Shown here: piece by piece, positions 16,421 through 24,535 of the stretch
Numbering within the stretch: the first letter of the stretch is position 1
Layout of the letters: each line of letters starts with the position of its first letter
Origin: Rhizobium sp. NLR16a
GTDB taxonomy: Bacteria > Pseudomonadota > Alphaproteobacteria > Rhizobiales > Rhizobiaceae
DNA: 64,000 bases
NCBI RefSeq assembly: GCF_017948245.1
Contig: NZ_CP072865.1
Location: forward strand, 1,885,501 to 1,949,500
Direction: 5' to 3'
Position numbers and translations under genes: made by a program
The notes under the pieces: generated by a model
Told to the model about the DNA's origin: nothing
What the model saw: the letters and a program-made list of their open reading frames with translations, nothing else
Database searches by the model: none

Positions 16421-16923
16421 CAGAACAGCCCCGGGAACGATCCTGGCGTAAATTGGCCGGCAGGATGCGGCTCGTTGACCAGCGCATCCGCCACCAACGT
16501 GACCGATATCGCGTGGTCATCCATCGTCGCGTCAGACATCTGCAGCACCGGCATCGTGATCTCGACCATGTCAGGATCCGACGCGAGGATGATCTCCAAC
16601 TTGACTGCTGGCGGCGTGGTGAAGGTGCGAAGAATAGAGACCAGAGTGCGGTCGATGTTGTCCATCGTCAGTTGGACGCGCGGCGGAGCATCGCTGCGAT
16701 CATCCGGCAGCGTGAAGTCGAAAGGCAAAAAGATGAACTGCTCGCCCCGGCTTTCCGTGCCATAGACCAGCGGGTCGTCTGACAGGCGCGTCGTCGGGTC
16801 GCTGGAGATATAGATCGGCTCGTCGAGATCGTCGTGAGTCACGGTCAAGAGGCAGATCGGAACCTCGTCTGTCTCCTGTGAGAAAATCCCAGCAAGAAAC
16901 CCAGGCGAAAGAATACGGCTCAT
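16420..16923 (-). CDS. DUF1833 tail protein (gpL-like)
   Basis: A 167-residue protein with the DUF1833 pattern: VPICLLTVTHDDLDEPIYIS near the N-terminus, FDFTLPDD in the middle and repeated beta strands. It sits where lambda places gpL, between the M-like and K-like genes. It lacks the Cys cluster of lambda gpL, so no Fe-S cluster is expected. A structural role at the tail tip is inferred from the context. Confidence 0.75.
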   Translation of the reverse strand: MSRILSPGFLAGIFSQETDEVPICLLTVTHDDLDEPIYISSDPTTRLSDDPLVYGTESRGEQFIFLPFDFTLPDDRSDAPPRVQLTMDNIDRTLVSILRTFTTPPAVKLEIILASDPDMVEITMPVLQMSDATMDDHAISVTLVADALVNEPHPAGQFTPGSFPGLF

Positions 16924-16938
16924 CTGATATCCAGGCTG

Positions 16939-17292
16939 TTAAGGCAAAACCTCAAGGGAGAATGAAACGACCCAGGAATTGCCGTCGAGTGTTGCCTTGT
17001 GGGGTTCTTTCAATCGAACCAGGAGATCCGACCCGCCGAGGCGGTCGGGGAACGTAAAGGCCTTCGCGCCGTCCGAAATGGAATCCCGCACGAATGTAAG
17101 GAAGTCTCCATACTCGGCATAAGACATGACCATCTGTCCGCTTTGGCCCCAGACATTCGCCGAGGTGCGCCGCCTAGTCTTCGCTGGACCGATAGATGTT
17201 TCGGAGCGCAGAACATTGTCTGCGCCCCCTTCGTCGTATGATGTTGCTGTGAAAAACTTCGGCAGGGTCACCGGCCAAACTGGAACAGTCAT
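16939..17292 (-). CDS. Minor tail protein (gpM-like)
   Basis: A 117-residue beta protein beginning MTVPVWPVTLPKFFTA and ending WVVSFSLEVLP. This start-and-end pattern is typical of phage minor tail proteins just after the tape measure gene. The start overlaps the tape measure stop by four bases. Confidence 0.75.
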   Translation of the reverse strand: MTVPVWPVTLPKFFTATSYDEGGADNVLRSETSIGPAKTRRRTSANVWGQSGQMVMSYAEYGDFLTFVRDSISDGAKAFTFPDRLGGSDLLVRLKEPHKATLDGNSWVVSFSLEVLP

Positions 17293-20200
17293 CGCCTTGC
17301 CAATCCTCCGCGCAGCCCGAACTGCGATTGCATTGCGCCGCGCGACCTCGATCCCGGCGTTGAGACCTTGTCAGCCACCATTTCATCTATCAGCACGTCG
17401 ATTTGCGTACCGCTCGACGTCTGTCGCGATTTTTGCGTGACCTGCGCGTTTGCGTTGTTCGTGATGTTCACCACGACGCCAGAAGCGCCAGATGACGCCC
17501 TGCCGGCAACACGAGAACCGCCGGCGGCCCCGACCAATCCACCGCTCGCAAATCTTGCGATGGAGCCGGAATTGATCGCGTCCAGCAACCTTCGATGCCG
17601 GCGCGCAGATGCGGCATTCACGACAAACTCGCCGTTGGAAAGCATCGCTGGGATGCTATCGCTGGTCGGGCCGCCAGGGCCTGAGACATGGCCGCCATCA
17701 GCATAAGTGCGGGTATTGAACGCCGAGGAGGCTGCTCCACCCGAACTCACGCCACCGAACAGGCTAGCGAGCCAGCCAAACAAGCCGCCGCCACCACCGG
17801 AAGAACCGCCGGCGGTTGCGCCAGATTGAAGGGTATTGCCTAGCTGGCCAAGGCCGTTGCCGAACTGGCCGAGGTTCTGGGTCGCAGAGCCAACAGCTGG
17901 GTTGAAGTTCCGAAGTCCGCCGGTTGCGGAGTCGGTCGTGCCGGAAAGCCGCGTCAACGCACTATTGAATTTCTCGACGTATTGCGTGCCGGTCGTGCCA
18001 AGCATATCGGCCGCATTGCCGCCGCTGCCCACCGATCCTGGGCCGCCAAACCAAGCCTGCGCAGCGCCCGAGGCACCGTAACGCCCTGCATAGCCGCCGA
18101 AGATCTTTTGAAAGACAGCATCCTGCGCCGACGAGGATGCAAGGTACTGTGACGGCGACAGCGAATAGCCAAGCGCCTGCCGCGTCCAGGGGCCGACATT
18201 GGCACCCATCACCTGGTAGGCGCCATATGCGCGGTCGCCAGAAGCAGTCACAGGCCCCATGGCCGAATAGTTGCCGCCGCTTTCGATGGACTTGATTGCG
18301 GCCGCGTAGGCCGCGATGTTGCCAAGCGGCGCCCGCGTGACCGGGATAACTGGCGCCCGGCCGAGATTGTCGTTGGCTCCGATCAGCTGGCCGAGCGTCG
18401 TGTTCGCCACGAAATTGGCATTGGCGGCGCCAGAGCGGGCTCCGACGTTACCGAGGATCCCGCCACCAGATCCAGCGCCGAGAATGCCATTGATCAACTG
18501 ATCGATAAGCCGGTCGGCAATCTTCGAGATCTGGTTTAGCGCGGCGTTTTGGATGGCGTCAGCAAATGCCTTGCCGATGTCGCCCCCGTTATTCAGCAGA
18601 GCATTTTTGAAGTCGCCGAAGAACGACCTGAGATCGGATCGCGCGTCCTCGATATTCAGAAACTTGCGGATTTGGCCGGCTTCTGGGCTGTTCAAATCCT
18701 CCGGCAAGCCGTACTGGCGAAGCGTCGTTGTGATCTGCTGGTCTTGCTTGGACAGCGAGTTGTATCGCGCGTCCATGAGCAAATCCTGCTGCAGCTTTGC
18801 CTTCGACAGCGTTTCAGAGTACTGCTTGTAGAGCGCAACCTTCTTTTCGATTTCCTTGCGCTGCTGCTCACTTAGCGACCTGCCCTTATCCTCTGACCGC
18901 TGGAATAGGTCCAGCGCGAAGCGGGCAGCATCAGCGTCGACGCCGTACTTACCGAGGAGGTCGATCTCCTGCTGCAGTTGGCCGATACGGTCATCGGCAA
19001 TCTTCACCAGGTCGCGATACGCATTCGCCGCTTTGGTCGCAGCCGTTTCCGCCTGCTTGTTTGGCTCTTCACCAAGCTGGATCGGCTTTGCCGTCGGTGT
19101 CGGAACTGGAACGGGGAGCCCGCGACCAGTGTCGATCGTCGGGTTTCGGTTTTCCTCCTGCTGCTTCCTATAACGCTCGATCTCGTTTGGATCGGTCAGC
19201 AGCTTTCCATTGTCCGAATATATGGGGCCGAGAGTGCCGAGCGTCGGAAGGCGGCTCTTATCAACGTTCTCGTTGAACAGCGGCGCGCTTTTTAGCTTGT
19301 CCGCCTCGCTTCGTGCGCCAGCAATCGAAGTCGCGAGAACATCAAATGTCTTCGCGAAATCACCAACAGCCTTAATGCCCGTTTCCTGCATGAGAGCAAG
19401 AAGGGCGGCCTGCACTGCCTTGGCCTGCTCAGTTGTGGCTGTGCCGTTGGCGATTCCATCGCTGAGTTCTTTATATGCCTTTTGGAGCGCGCCGACCTTC
19501 GCAGTGTCGGCCGCTTGATCATTGAAGGTCTGGAGGAACTCGGCGTATTTTGCCTGTGTCAGGCCGATATTCTTGCGGAGTTCAGTCCATTGCTTGTCTG
19601 CCTCCGCAAGGGAAGCATCTTTTTGTTCTTTGACGTCGAGAAGTCTCTGACGCTCGTCCGCGTATTTCTTGAGCTCTGGAAGGACACTGCCCCATTTGTC
19701 GGCGACGCGCTGGATCAGCTCGTCTTCCTTTTTGAGGGCCTCTTCTGATTTTTTGCCGCCTTCGCCCACCGATGTGAAATACTGGTAGGCAGCGCCACCG
19801 GCCGCGATAAGCCCGATAGTGACCAACGAGACCGGGCTAACTAGGCTAGCGAACGCCGCGCCGAGTCCAGCAATAATCTGCTTGCCAGAACCCATTGTCT
19901 GGAAAACAGACGCGAGCTGGGTGCCCTGCTGCAATGCAATCGTCAGCGGCTTGCTGCCGCCCTGAAGCTGAACCGCAATGTCCTGGAACTGAGCGGCGAT
20001 GTTTGCTGTCTGGAATGCGCCGGCGCCACCAGCAGCTCGCTGCGCAGGAGTCGCCTCAAGGGCGGCATTGCGACCTTTTATGGCTGCTGTAGATGCAAGC
20101 GCAGCCTGGCGCTCCTTGCTGATCGCGAGCGCCATTTCATTCGCGGAGATTGCACCGACGGCGTGCGCCTGCTTGATTTCGGCTACGGCCGCCTTGTATT

Positions 20201-20501
20201 GCGTGATCGTCGCAAACAGCGGATTGTACTTGGCGCGGAGCCGTTCCAATTCCTTGCCCTGGTCGGCGAGCGCTCCAGTCCACTCCTTCGATGCTTTCGT
20301 TCCAATGCCGACCATGGCATTGATGCGGTTCTGCATTGTGGAAGAAATGGAGTTGTCGATCGACTTGCCGACAGCCGTGAACTGCTTCTGCACCGATCCC
20401 GACAAGCCCGCCAGATCGCGCTCGATGCGCTGGATGCTGCGACGGAGCGTGGCCTGATCAGTGCTGATTGAAATAATCAGGTCATCGGTATTGTCAGCCA
20501 T
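17289..20501 (-). CDS. Tail tape measure protein with lytic-transglycosylase-like insert
   Basis: The 1070 residues start with a helical region typical of tape measures; hydrophobic Gly/Ala segments lie near residues 185-255. At about 730-830 there is a soluble domain with KSIESGGNYSAMGP and GAYQVMG, the signature of SLT-type lytic transglycosylases, probably used to open peptidoglycan during DNA entry. The C-terminus carries GGPTSDSIPAMLSNGEFVVN, a motif seen in many lambda-like tape measures. Length predicts a tail of roughly 150-160 nm at the usual 1.5 angstrom per residue. Confidence 0.9.
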   Translation of the reverse strand: MADNTDDLIISISTDQATLRRSIQRIERDLAGLSGSVQKQFTAVGKSIDNSISSTMQNRINAMVGIGTKASKEWTGALADQGKELERLRAKYNPLFATITQYKAAVAEIKQAHAVGAISANEMALAISKERQAALASTAAIKGRNAALEATPAQRAAGGAGAFQTANIAAQFQDIAVQLQGGSKPLTIALQQGTQLASVFQTMGSGKQIIAGLGAAFASLVSPVSLVTIGLIAAGGAAYQYFTSVGEGGKKSEEALKKEDELIQRVADKWGSVLPELKKYADERQRLLDVKEQKDASLAEADKQWTELRKNIGLTQAKYAEFLQTFNDQAADTAKVGALQKAYKELSDGIANGTATTEQAKAVQAALLALMQETGIKAVGDFAKTFDVLATSIAGARSEADKLKSAPLFNENVDKSRLPTLGTLGPIYSDNGKLLTDPNEIERYRKQQEENRNPTIDTGRGLPVPVPTPTAKPIQLGEEPNKQAETAATKAANAYRDLVKIADDRIGQLQQEIDLLGKYGVDADAARFALDLFQRSEDKGRSLSEQQRKEIEKKVALYKQYSETLSKAKLQQDLLMDARYNSLSKQDQQITTTLRQYGLPEDLNSPEAGQIRKFLNIEDARSDLRSFFGDFKNALLNNGGDIGKAFADAIQNAALNQISKIADRLIDQLINGILGAGSGGGILGNVGARSGAANANFVANTTLGQLIGANDNLGRAPVIPVTRAPLGNIAAYAAAIKSIESGGNYSAMGPVTASGDRAYGAYQVMGANVGPWTRQALGYSLSPSQYLASSSAQDAVFQKIFGGYAGRYGASGAAQAWFGGPGSVGSGGNAADMLGTTGTQYVEKFNSALTRLSGTTDSATGGLRNFNPAVGSATQNLGQFGNGLGQLGNTLQSGATAGGSSGGGGGLFGWLASLFGGVSSGGAASSAFNTRTYADGGHVSGPGGPTSDSIPAMLSNGEFVVNAASARRHRRLLDAINSGSIARFASGGLVGAAGGSRVAGRASSGASGVVVNITNNANAQVTQKSRQTSSGTQIDVLIDEMVADKVSTPGSRSRGAMQSQFGLRGGLARR

Positions 20502-20519
20502 GCGTTGCGCATCCTAAAA

Positions 20520-20548
20520 TGAAAAAGCCCGCGGTGGTTGTGGGCCTT
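20520..20548 (-). terminator. Weak stem-loop with T-run between chaperone and tape measure
   Basis: On the minus strand a GCCC...GGGC stem with an 11-base loop is followed by TTTTTC. It lies between the tail chaperone and tape measure genes, next to a plus-strand gene. It may tune late transcription or end an antisense message. Confidence 0.4.
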
Positions 20549-20556
20549 TGGGGGAA

Positions 20557-20799
20557 ATGATGGATGGGTGGCTGAAAGGACTGATTGCCTGCGCCTGCGT
20601 CGTCGTGATTGCCGGGGGCGCATACATGGCATACGACATCAATCAGCGGCGATTACAGCGCCTCGCCGCGGCCGAGGAAGAAACGATCCGTGGAGGATGC
20701 CGTCAAGCTCTGCTTGACAAAGGCATGCGAGAAATGCGTCTGGTTTGTCGCGACGAAGGCTATATCACCGATGACGAATTTTATCGCGCAGGTCTTTAG
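20557..20799 (+). CDS. Small single-pass membrane protein read against the tail operon
   Basis: An 80-residue protein with one transmembrane helix (GLIACACVVVIAGGAYMAY) and a charged cytosolic or periplasmic tail containing two Cys. ATGs at 20557 and 20560 both follow a G-rich RBS. It is oriented opposite to all tail genes, and its stop codon overlaps the stop codon of the tail chaperone. This is the position of a moron gene; superinfection exclusion is a possible role, not shown by sequence. Confidence 0.5.
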   Translation: MMDGWLKGLIACACVVVIAGGAYMAYDINQRRLQRLAAAEEETIRGGCRQALLDKGMREMRLVCRDEGYITDDEFYRAGL

Positions 20800-21373
20800 C
20801 CATACTTCGCCACGAGCGCTTCCAACTCGCGATCGCTTGGCGCATCGGTATTCTGCTCGTCAACGCCCTGCGCTTCATTGTGACCTTCGATCCCATCGAA
20901 GAATTCGGTGAGCGTGGCATCCCAAAAATCCGCAGGCCGCCATTTGAGGCCGCCGATGCCGATTCTCATCCATTGGCGCCAAGGAAACGGCGTGTCATCC
21001 AGGACGCCGCGCCCTTTCTTGTCTACGCCGCCTCGTCGACGGCTTCCACGTTTCCCTCGTCACCGTCAAAGTGATGGGCCAAGATCGCAGAAAAGGCCAC
21101 GGCGCAGGCCGGAAAGTGTTTCAGTTTCAGCTTAGTGATCGCCTCAATAGCGTTGCCCTTGACGGTCAGAAGCTCGATGGCTGCGACAGTGGCGGCCGCC
21201 TCGACGCCAGACAGCCGCAGGAACAGATCATTCAGAGACTTGCACTGCAGGCGGCTCGACAAGGCAGACAGGCCGCCCATTGTTGCCGCAACTACGAGCT
21301 CGACGCCGTCAATGACGAGACGCGCTTCGCCGCGCGCCCCGTTGACCGGATGCTTGTATTCTTGATCAGTCAC
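20796..21373 (-). CDS. Tail assembly chaperone, G/GT-type with -1 frameshift
   Basis: The first frame (21373-21023, GTG start after AGAGGAG, 116 aa) ends soon after a GGGAAAC heptamer at 21056-21050. This is a canonical X-XXY-YYZ slippery site in phase with the first frame. A -1 slip continues for 84 more residues to a TAA at 20796, giving about 192 residues. The extension contains WRQWMRIGIGGLKWRPADFW, like the tail chaperone family of gene transfer agents and related siphophages. Position between tail tube and tape measure is that of lambda G/GT. Confidence 0.8.
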
Positions 21374-21396
21374 AGAATTCTCCTCTTTCTGATCGC

Positions 21397-21834
21397 TTAG
21401 ACTTCAGGCGCGAAGGTGAGCGTGTCACCGGCGGTGAAGGTCGCGGAGAATTCCATGTTCGGCTCGACGTCACCAGACGCGGTGAAATCGGTCACAAACC
21501 ACGAGCCCGAGAAGGTTCCGAGACCGGGCACGATCACCTTCGCGTTGAATGCGGTCGCGTTGATGACATGCGTCATGAACGCCGACATGTTGGCGCCGGC
21601 GACGTAAGCCCCAGATCCCGTGAACGTGCGATTTGCAATTCCCGGGCGGCTCGTCTTCTGAACGACGTTGCCAGGATTGGCGCAATCCGGAATGGTCGTG
21701 TCGACTTCGCCCGCCGAGAGGTTGAAGCTGCGGGTTTTGAGGCCGCAAAGGTTGGTGAATACTTCCGTCGGGGAGCCGCCGTCACCGATTTGAATGAGCA
21801 GGGTACGTCCAAGTACCTGACCGACTGATGCCAT
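21397..21834 (-). CDS. Major tail tube protein
   Basis: A 145-residue protein starting MASVGQVLGRTLLIQIGDGG, with CGLKTRSFNLSAGEVDTT and a late FSGSWFVTDF strand. This matches the tail tube (TTP-2) family of gene transfer agents and related siphophages. It follows the DUF3168-type completion gene and precedes the tail chaperone, as expected. Confidence 0.8.
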   Translation of the reverse strand: MASVGQVLGRTLLIQIGDGGSPTEVFTNLCGLKTRSFNLSAGEVDTTIPDCANPGNVVQKTSRPGIANRTFTGSGAYVAGANMSAFMTHVINATAFNAKVIVPGLGTFSGSWFVTDFTASGDVEPNMEFSATFTAGDTLTFAPEV

Positions 21835-21893
21835 AATAGTCTCCTGATGTGGTGATTAGCGCGGTTGGCGCGATGGTTATTATGCCGCCCGCG

Positions 21894-22304
21894 CTACGCA
21901 GTTGGCTTCTCGACGCGGGCAACGAATTCGATGACTGCGTGCGAAGTGAGGCCGTCGGCGTCGCGGAAAACGCGCGTCTGACGGTGATTGATCGAAATCA
22001 GATGATTGGTGGCCAGCGTCAGTGGTGCGAGGTGCAGGCTTTCGGCAACTGCATCAGCGATCCGCTTGACCTCTGGGAAGCCGACGGCACGCGACCACGC
22101 GTGCATCGTCAGATAGACTTGGCCGCCGCTGACGCAAGTTGCATCATCACGAAGGAATTGCGCCTCGCCGATCGTGAAATATGGGAAAATCGCGCCTTCC
22201 GGCGGCTGGTCATAGACACGCGAGCCTATAAGCGCCGAAAGGGTGGCGTCAGCCTTCAATCGCGCCACTATAGAGCCCTGCAGTTCCAGATCTGGGCTTG
22301 CCAT
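21894..22304 (-). CDS. Tail completion protein, DUF3168
   Basis: A 136-residue protein reading ELQGSIVARLKADATLSALI, RVYDQPPEGAIFPYFTIGEA and VYLTMHAWSR, all features of DUF3168 proteins. These close the tail at the head-proximal end. It is followed after 59 bases by the tube gene. Confidence 0.8.
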   Translation of the reverse strand: MASPDLELQGSIVARLKADATLSALIGSRVYDQPPEGAIFPYFTIGEAQFLRDDATCVSGGQVYLTMHAWSRAVGFPEVKRIADAVAESLHLAPLTLATNHLISINHRQTRVFRDADGLTSHAVIEFVARVEKPTA

Positions 22305-22323
22305 GAGATATCCTGCCTTCTGG

Positions 22324-22815
22324 CTATTTGCCCATGGCCTCGCGCACAGCTTTGTTGACGGCCGCGCGAATTCGCTTGCGAATTGCCGGCTTCATGGCGC
22401 GATAAGTCGGAAAGATGTGAGGCTGGGCCGCGGTGCCTGGATGCATACCGGCGCCCGATGCTGCGGCAAGCTTCTTACCGAGCACTGTGCCGCCGCCCTT
22501 TGCTGTGCTGTGCGGAGCCGTTCCGAACTCGAGGAAACGCCAGATGTATTCCGCAAAGATGCCGGCCGCCGACGGATCTTTGGTGGCGGTTGTGCCGACG
22601 GTTTCTTGCTGAGGCCGGCTCGACAGACGATCGCCTTCTATGCTTTCCGCATATTCCAGCGTATCGCCGCGAGGAGCCCGCGCCTGAATGGCATCAGCAA
22701 CTTCCTTGGCCGCCTCAAGCTTTGCGCTTGCGGCATATTTCTCAACGTTCGGCGCCAGTTGGTTCAGGCGCCGCATGAGTGCCTCGCGCCCCTTTAGCTC
22801 CGCTGTGATAGCCAC
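22324..22815 (-). CDS. HK97 gp10-like head-tail protein
   Basis: A 163-residue protein with an N-terminal helix (ELKGREALMRRLNQLAPNVE) and a late WRFLEFGTAPHSTAKGG, the hallmark sequence of the HK97 gp10/tail-completion family. The C-terminus is a basic helix. It shares one base of overlap with the upstream adaptor gene. Confidence 0.8.
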   Translation of the reverse strand: MAITAELKGREALMRRLNQLAPNVEKYAASAKLEAAKEVADAIQARAPRGDTLEYAESIEGDRLSSRPQQETVGTTATKDPSAAGIFAEYIWRFLEFGTAPHSTAKGGGTVLGKKLAAASGAGMHPGTAAQPHIFPTYRAMKPAIRKRIRAAVNKAVREAMGK

Positions 22816-23171
22816 TACGTCGCAACTCCTTGCACCGCCATCAAGTCTAGATAGGCGTTCCTCTCGTCGAAGTTCGCCACAGACGTGATGTTGAAAATGC
22901 GCGATTGGTTGCGCGCGTCAACGGCTCGCCACGCTGTGGTGACGCTCCTCGCCTCGATGCAGCTGCGGATCTGTATGACGAACGGCTGCACACCAGACAG
23001 ACGAGAGGCTATGACTGGCTCGCTTCCCTTCAAAGGCCTCAGTTCGGCCGCAGTCGTGAAGACTATGATCCAATCACCGGCCTGCTCGTTGCCAAACCCG
23101 TCGTCGACGAGTTGGCGCCTTTGGAAGTGCAGCCTCTCTCGAAGCCTACCAGCGCCTTTGGTCTCTGTCAT
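22815..23171 (-). CDS. Head-tail adaptor (head closure) protein
   Basis: The 118 residues start GAGRLRERLHFQRRQLVDDG and include FVIQIRSCIEAR and IFNITSVANFDERNAYLDL, the standard pattern of SPP1 gp16/HK97 gp9-type head closure proteins. It is coupled to the small protein upstream through an ATGA overlap. Confidence 0.8.
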   Translation of the reverse strand: MTETKGAGRLRERLHFQRRQLVDDGFGNEQAGDWIIVFTTAAELRPLKGSEPVIASRLSGVQPFVIQIRSCIEARSVTTAWRAVDARNQSRIFNITSVANFDERNAYLDLMAVQGVAT

Positions 23172-23344
23172 CGTCCACCCGCTTTTGGTGACTTCCGACC
23201 AGCTGGCCGGTCAACGACTTCGGCCCGCTCGCCAGCCTCTTCGGCGCAAGCCCGCGTCACAAACTCGATGGTGCCCGCTTTGTACGCGATGGTCACGGCG
23301 GGCGTCGCGCGCCAGTCGAAATCAGCGACAAAGCGAACCCACAT
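23168..23344 (-). CDS. Small phage protein, 58 aa
   Basis: The frame starts MWVRFVADFDWRATPAVTIA and ends with a basic Lys/Gly/Arg tail. It fills the gap between the decoration-like and head-closure genes with one-base and four-base overlaps, so it must be translated in this tightly packed operon. Similar short proteins with a WR.....AYK pattern occur at this place in GTA-like siphophages. Function unknown. Confidence 0.65.
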   Translation of the reverse strand: MWVRFVADFDWRATPAVTIAYKAGTIEFVTRACAEEAGERAEVVDRPAGRKSPKAGGR

Positions 23345-23748
23345 TAGAGTGTAACCCCTGGATCGATCGGCGAGATTGCAAGGACGGCCGTCGTCTTTGC
23401 GATACCGACGAGAACCGGATCCATGCCGGTCGTCAGGTCTGCGCGAGGGCAGATGCCGCCAGGAGTGCCGCTAAGCCAATAGTCCTGGCCGGCAACGAGC
23501 GTCGCGCCGATAGTGATGTCGCCAGACTTCTGGATAGCAACCGGCTGACCGGCCGATGCAGCGTTGAGCGCGATGCCGTGAACCTGGCGGGTGCCAGTGC
23601 CGTTGTTGTCGGAAAGCATCCAGCGATTGGTTGTGGCGTTAAGATATATCGTCTTGCCGGCTGCGATGGCCTCGCCAGCGATGCCGGAATCGATGCCTGC
23701 ATTGGTGCCAGGAAGCACGTTTGCTGGCGTAACCGTAATGTCTGCCAT
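23344..23748 (-). CDS. Putative capsid decoration protein (DUF2190-like)
   Basis: A 134-residue beta-rich Gly/Ala/Thr-rich protein without long helices. The pattern AGEAIAAGKTIYL, VHGIALNAASAGQPVAIQKS and GQDYWLSGTPGG resembles capsid-stabilising decoration proteins of the DUF2190 type. It lies in the head-tail junction module. Confidence 0.6.
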   Translation of the reverse strand: MADITVTPANVLPGTNAGIDSGIAGEAIAAGKTIYLNATTNRWMLSDNNGTGTRQVHGIALNAASAGQPVAIQKSGDITIGATLVAGQDYWLSGTPGGICPRADLTTGMDPVLVGIAKTTAVLAISPIDPGVTL

Positions 23749-23766
23749 GGGAAGGTCTCCTGCGGC

Positions 23767-24309
23767 TTACGCGCCGCGTCTATGGTTGCAAAGCAGCGCG
23801 TCGAACGCAGTCCAGACTGGCAGCTCTTTGCTTTCGCGCTGCTCGTAGGCATCGGCGATCCAGAGCAGCATCGCGTGTTTGATGGATGGCGGCAGAGCGG
23901 TATAGCCAACGACAGCGGTCATCGTGATGCGCGACCCGTTGCGCGTGACCGGCCACTGCTTGCCGTATGCTGGCAGGATCGACGACTCGAGGCCGTCGAA
24001 GCGCGTCTCTGTGTCGGCGGCGTCAACGGTCGCATTCGTGCCGTCGGTGGCGATATAGGCGATCGAGGTGACCGACTGCACAGGTGCCACCGGCAAGCGA
24101 TCGAAATCGCAGAAGGTGTCGCATTTCACTTCGATCGTCTGCGTTGCCAAGGGCGTATTGCAGTATCGCTCGACATAATCACGTGCCGCGGTGATGAGGG
24201 CATCGAATAGCGCGTCATCATCGTTGTGCAAAACCACGCAATGGCGTTTCGCATCCGCGACTGAGATAGGCTCACTCGGAGCCTGCGTCACCTTCGGCGG
24301 ATACCACAT
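23767..24309 (-). CDS. Head-tail connector (gp6/gp15-like)
   Basis: A 180-residue protein with PISVADAKRHCVVLHNDDDA and a long helix ALITAARDYVERYCNTPL, the phage connector pattern of HK97 gp6, followed by a beta region and a C-terminal helix. Its start overlaps the preceding gene by 38 bases. Confidence 0.85.
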   Translation of the reverse strand: MWYPPKVTQAPSEPISVADAKRHCVVLHNDDDALFDALITAARDYVERYCNTPLATQTIEVKCDTFCDFDRLPVAPVQSVTSIAYIATDGTNATVDAADTETRFDGLESSILPAYGKQWPVTRNGSRITMTAVVGYTALPPSIKHAMLLWIADAYEQRESKELPVWTAFDALLCNHRRGA

Positions 24310-24484
24310 TGGCCTTGCCCTTCTTGCGAGCCGGTGCTGCGGCCGGCACTTCGTCAGCTTCCGCCTTCACGGCAAAGCCAGCTTCGATCAAGCGCTCCGC
24401 CTCGGCATCTACAAATTCACGCTCGTCGCCAGGCGCCAAGTTGAATTCAGGGCCGGACAGGCCGGCTATCATTTTCAAAAGCAT
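24272..24484 (-). CDS. Small acidic phage protein between capsid and connector
   Basis: A 70-residue protein: a beta-turn start (SGPEFNLAPGDEREFVDAEA), then a helix (ERLIEAGFAVKAE) and an Ala/Lys/Glu-rich disordered tail. Similar short proteins follow the capsid gene in many HK97-like phages. It may be part of the head-completion module; function unknown. Confidence 0.6.
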   Translation of the reverse strand: MLLKMIAGLSGPEFNLAPGDEREFVDAEAERLIEAGFAVKAEADEVPAAAPARKKGKANVVSAEGDAGSE

Positions 24485-24502
24485 GTCGCCTCCTGAAAAG
24501 AA

Positions 24503-24530
24503 TGGCGGGCCAGCCTAAGCCAGCCCGCCA
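24503..24530 (-). terminator. Stem-loop after capsid gene
   Basis: TGGCGGGC and GCCCGCCA form an 8-bp perfect stem with a 12-base loop, just after the capsid stop codon and before the next gene. No T-run follows, so it is more likely an mRNA-stabilising or attenuating hairpin of the highly expressed capsid gene than a full terminator. Confidence 0.45.
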
Positions 24531-24535
24531 ATCGA

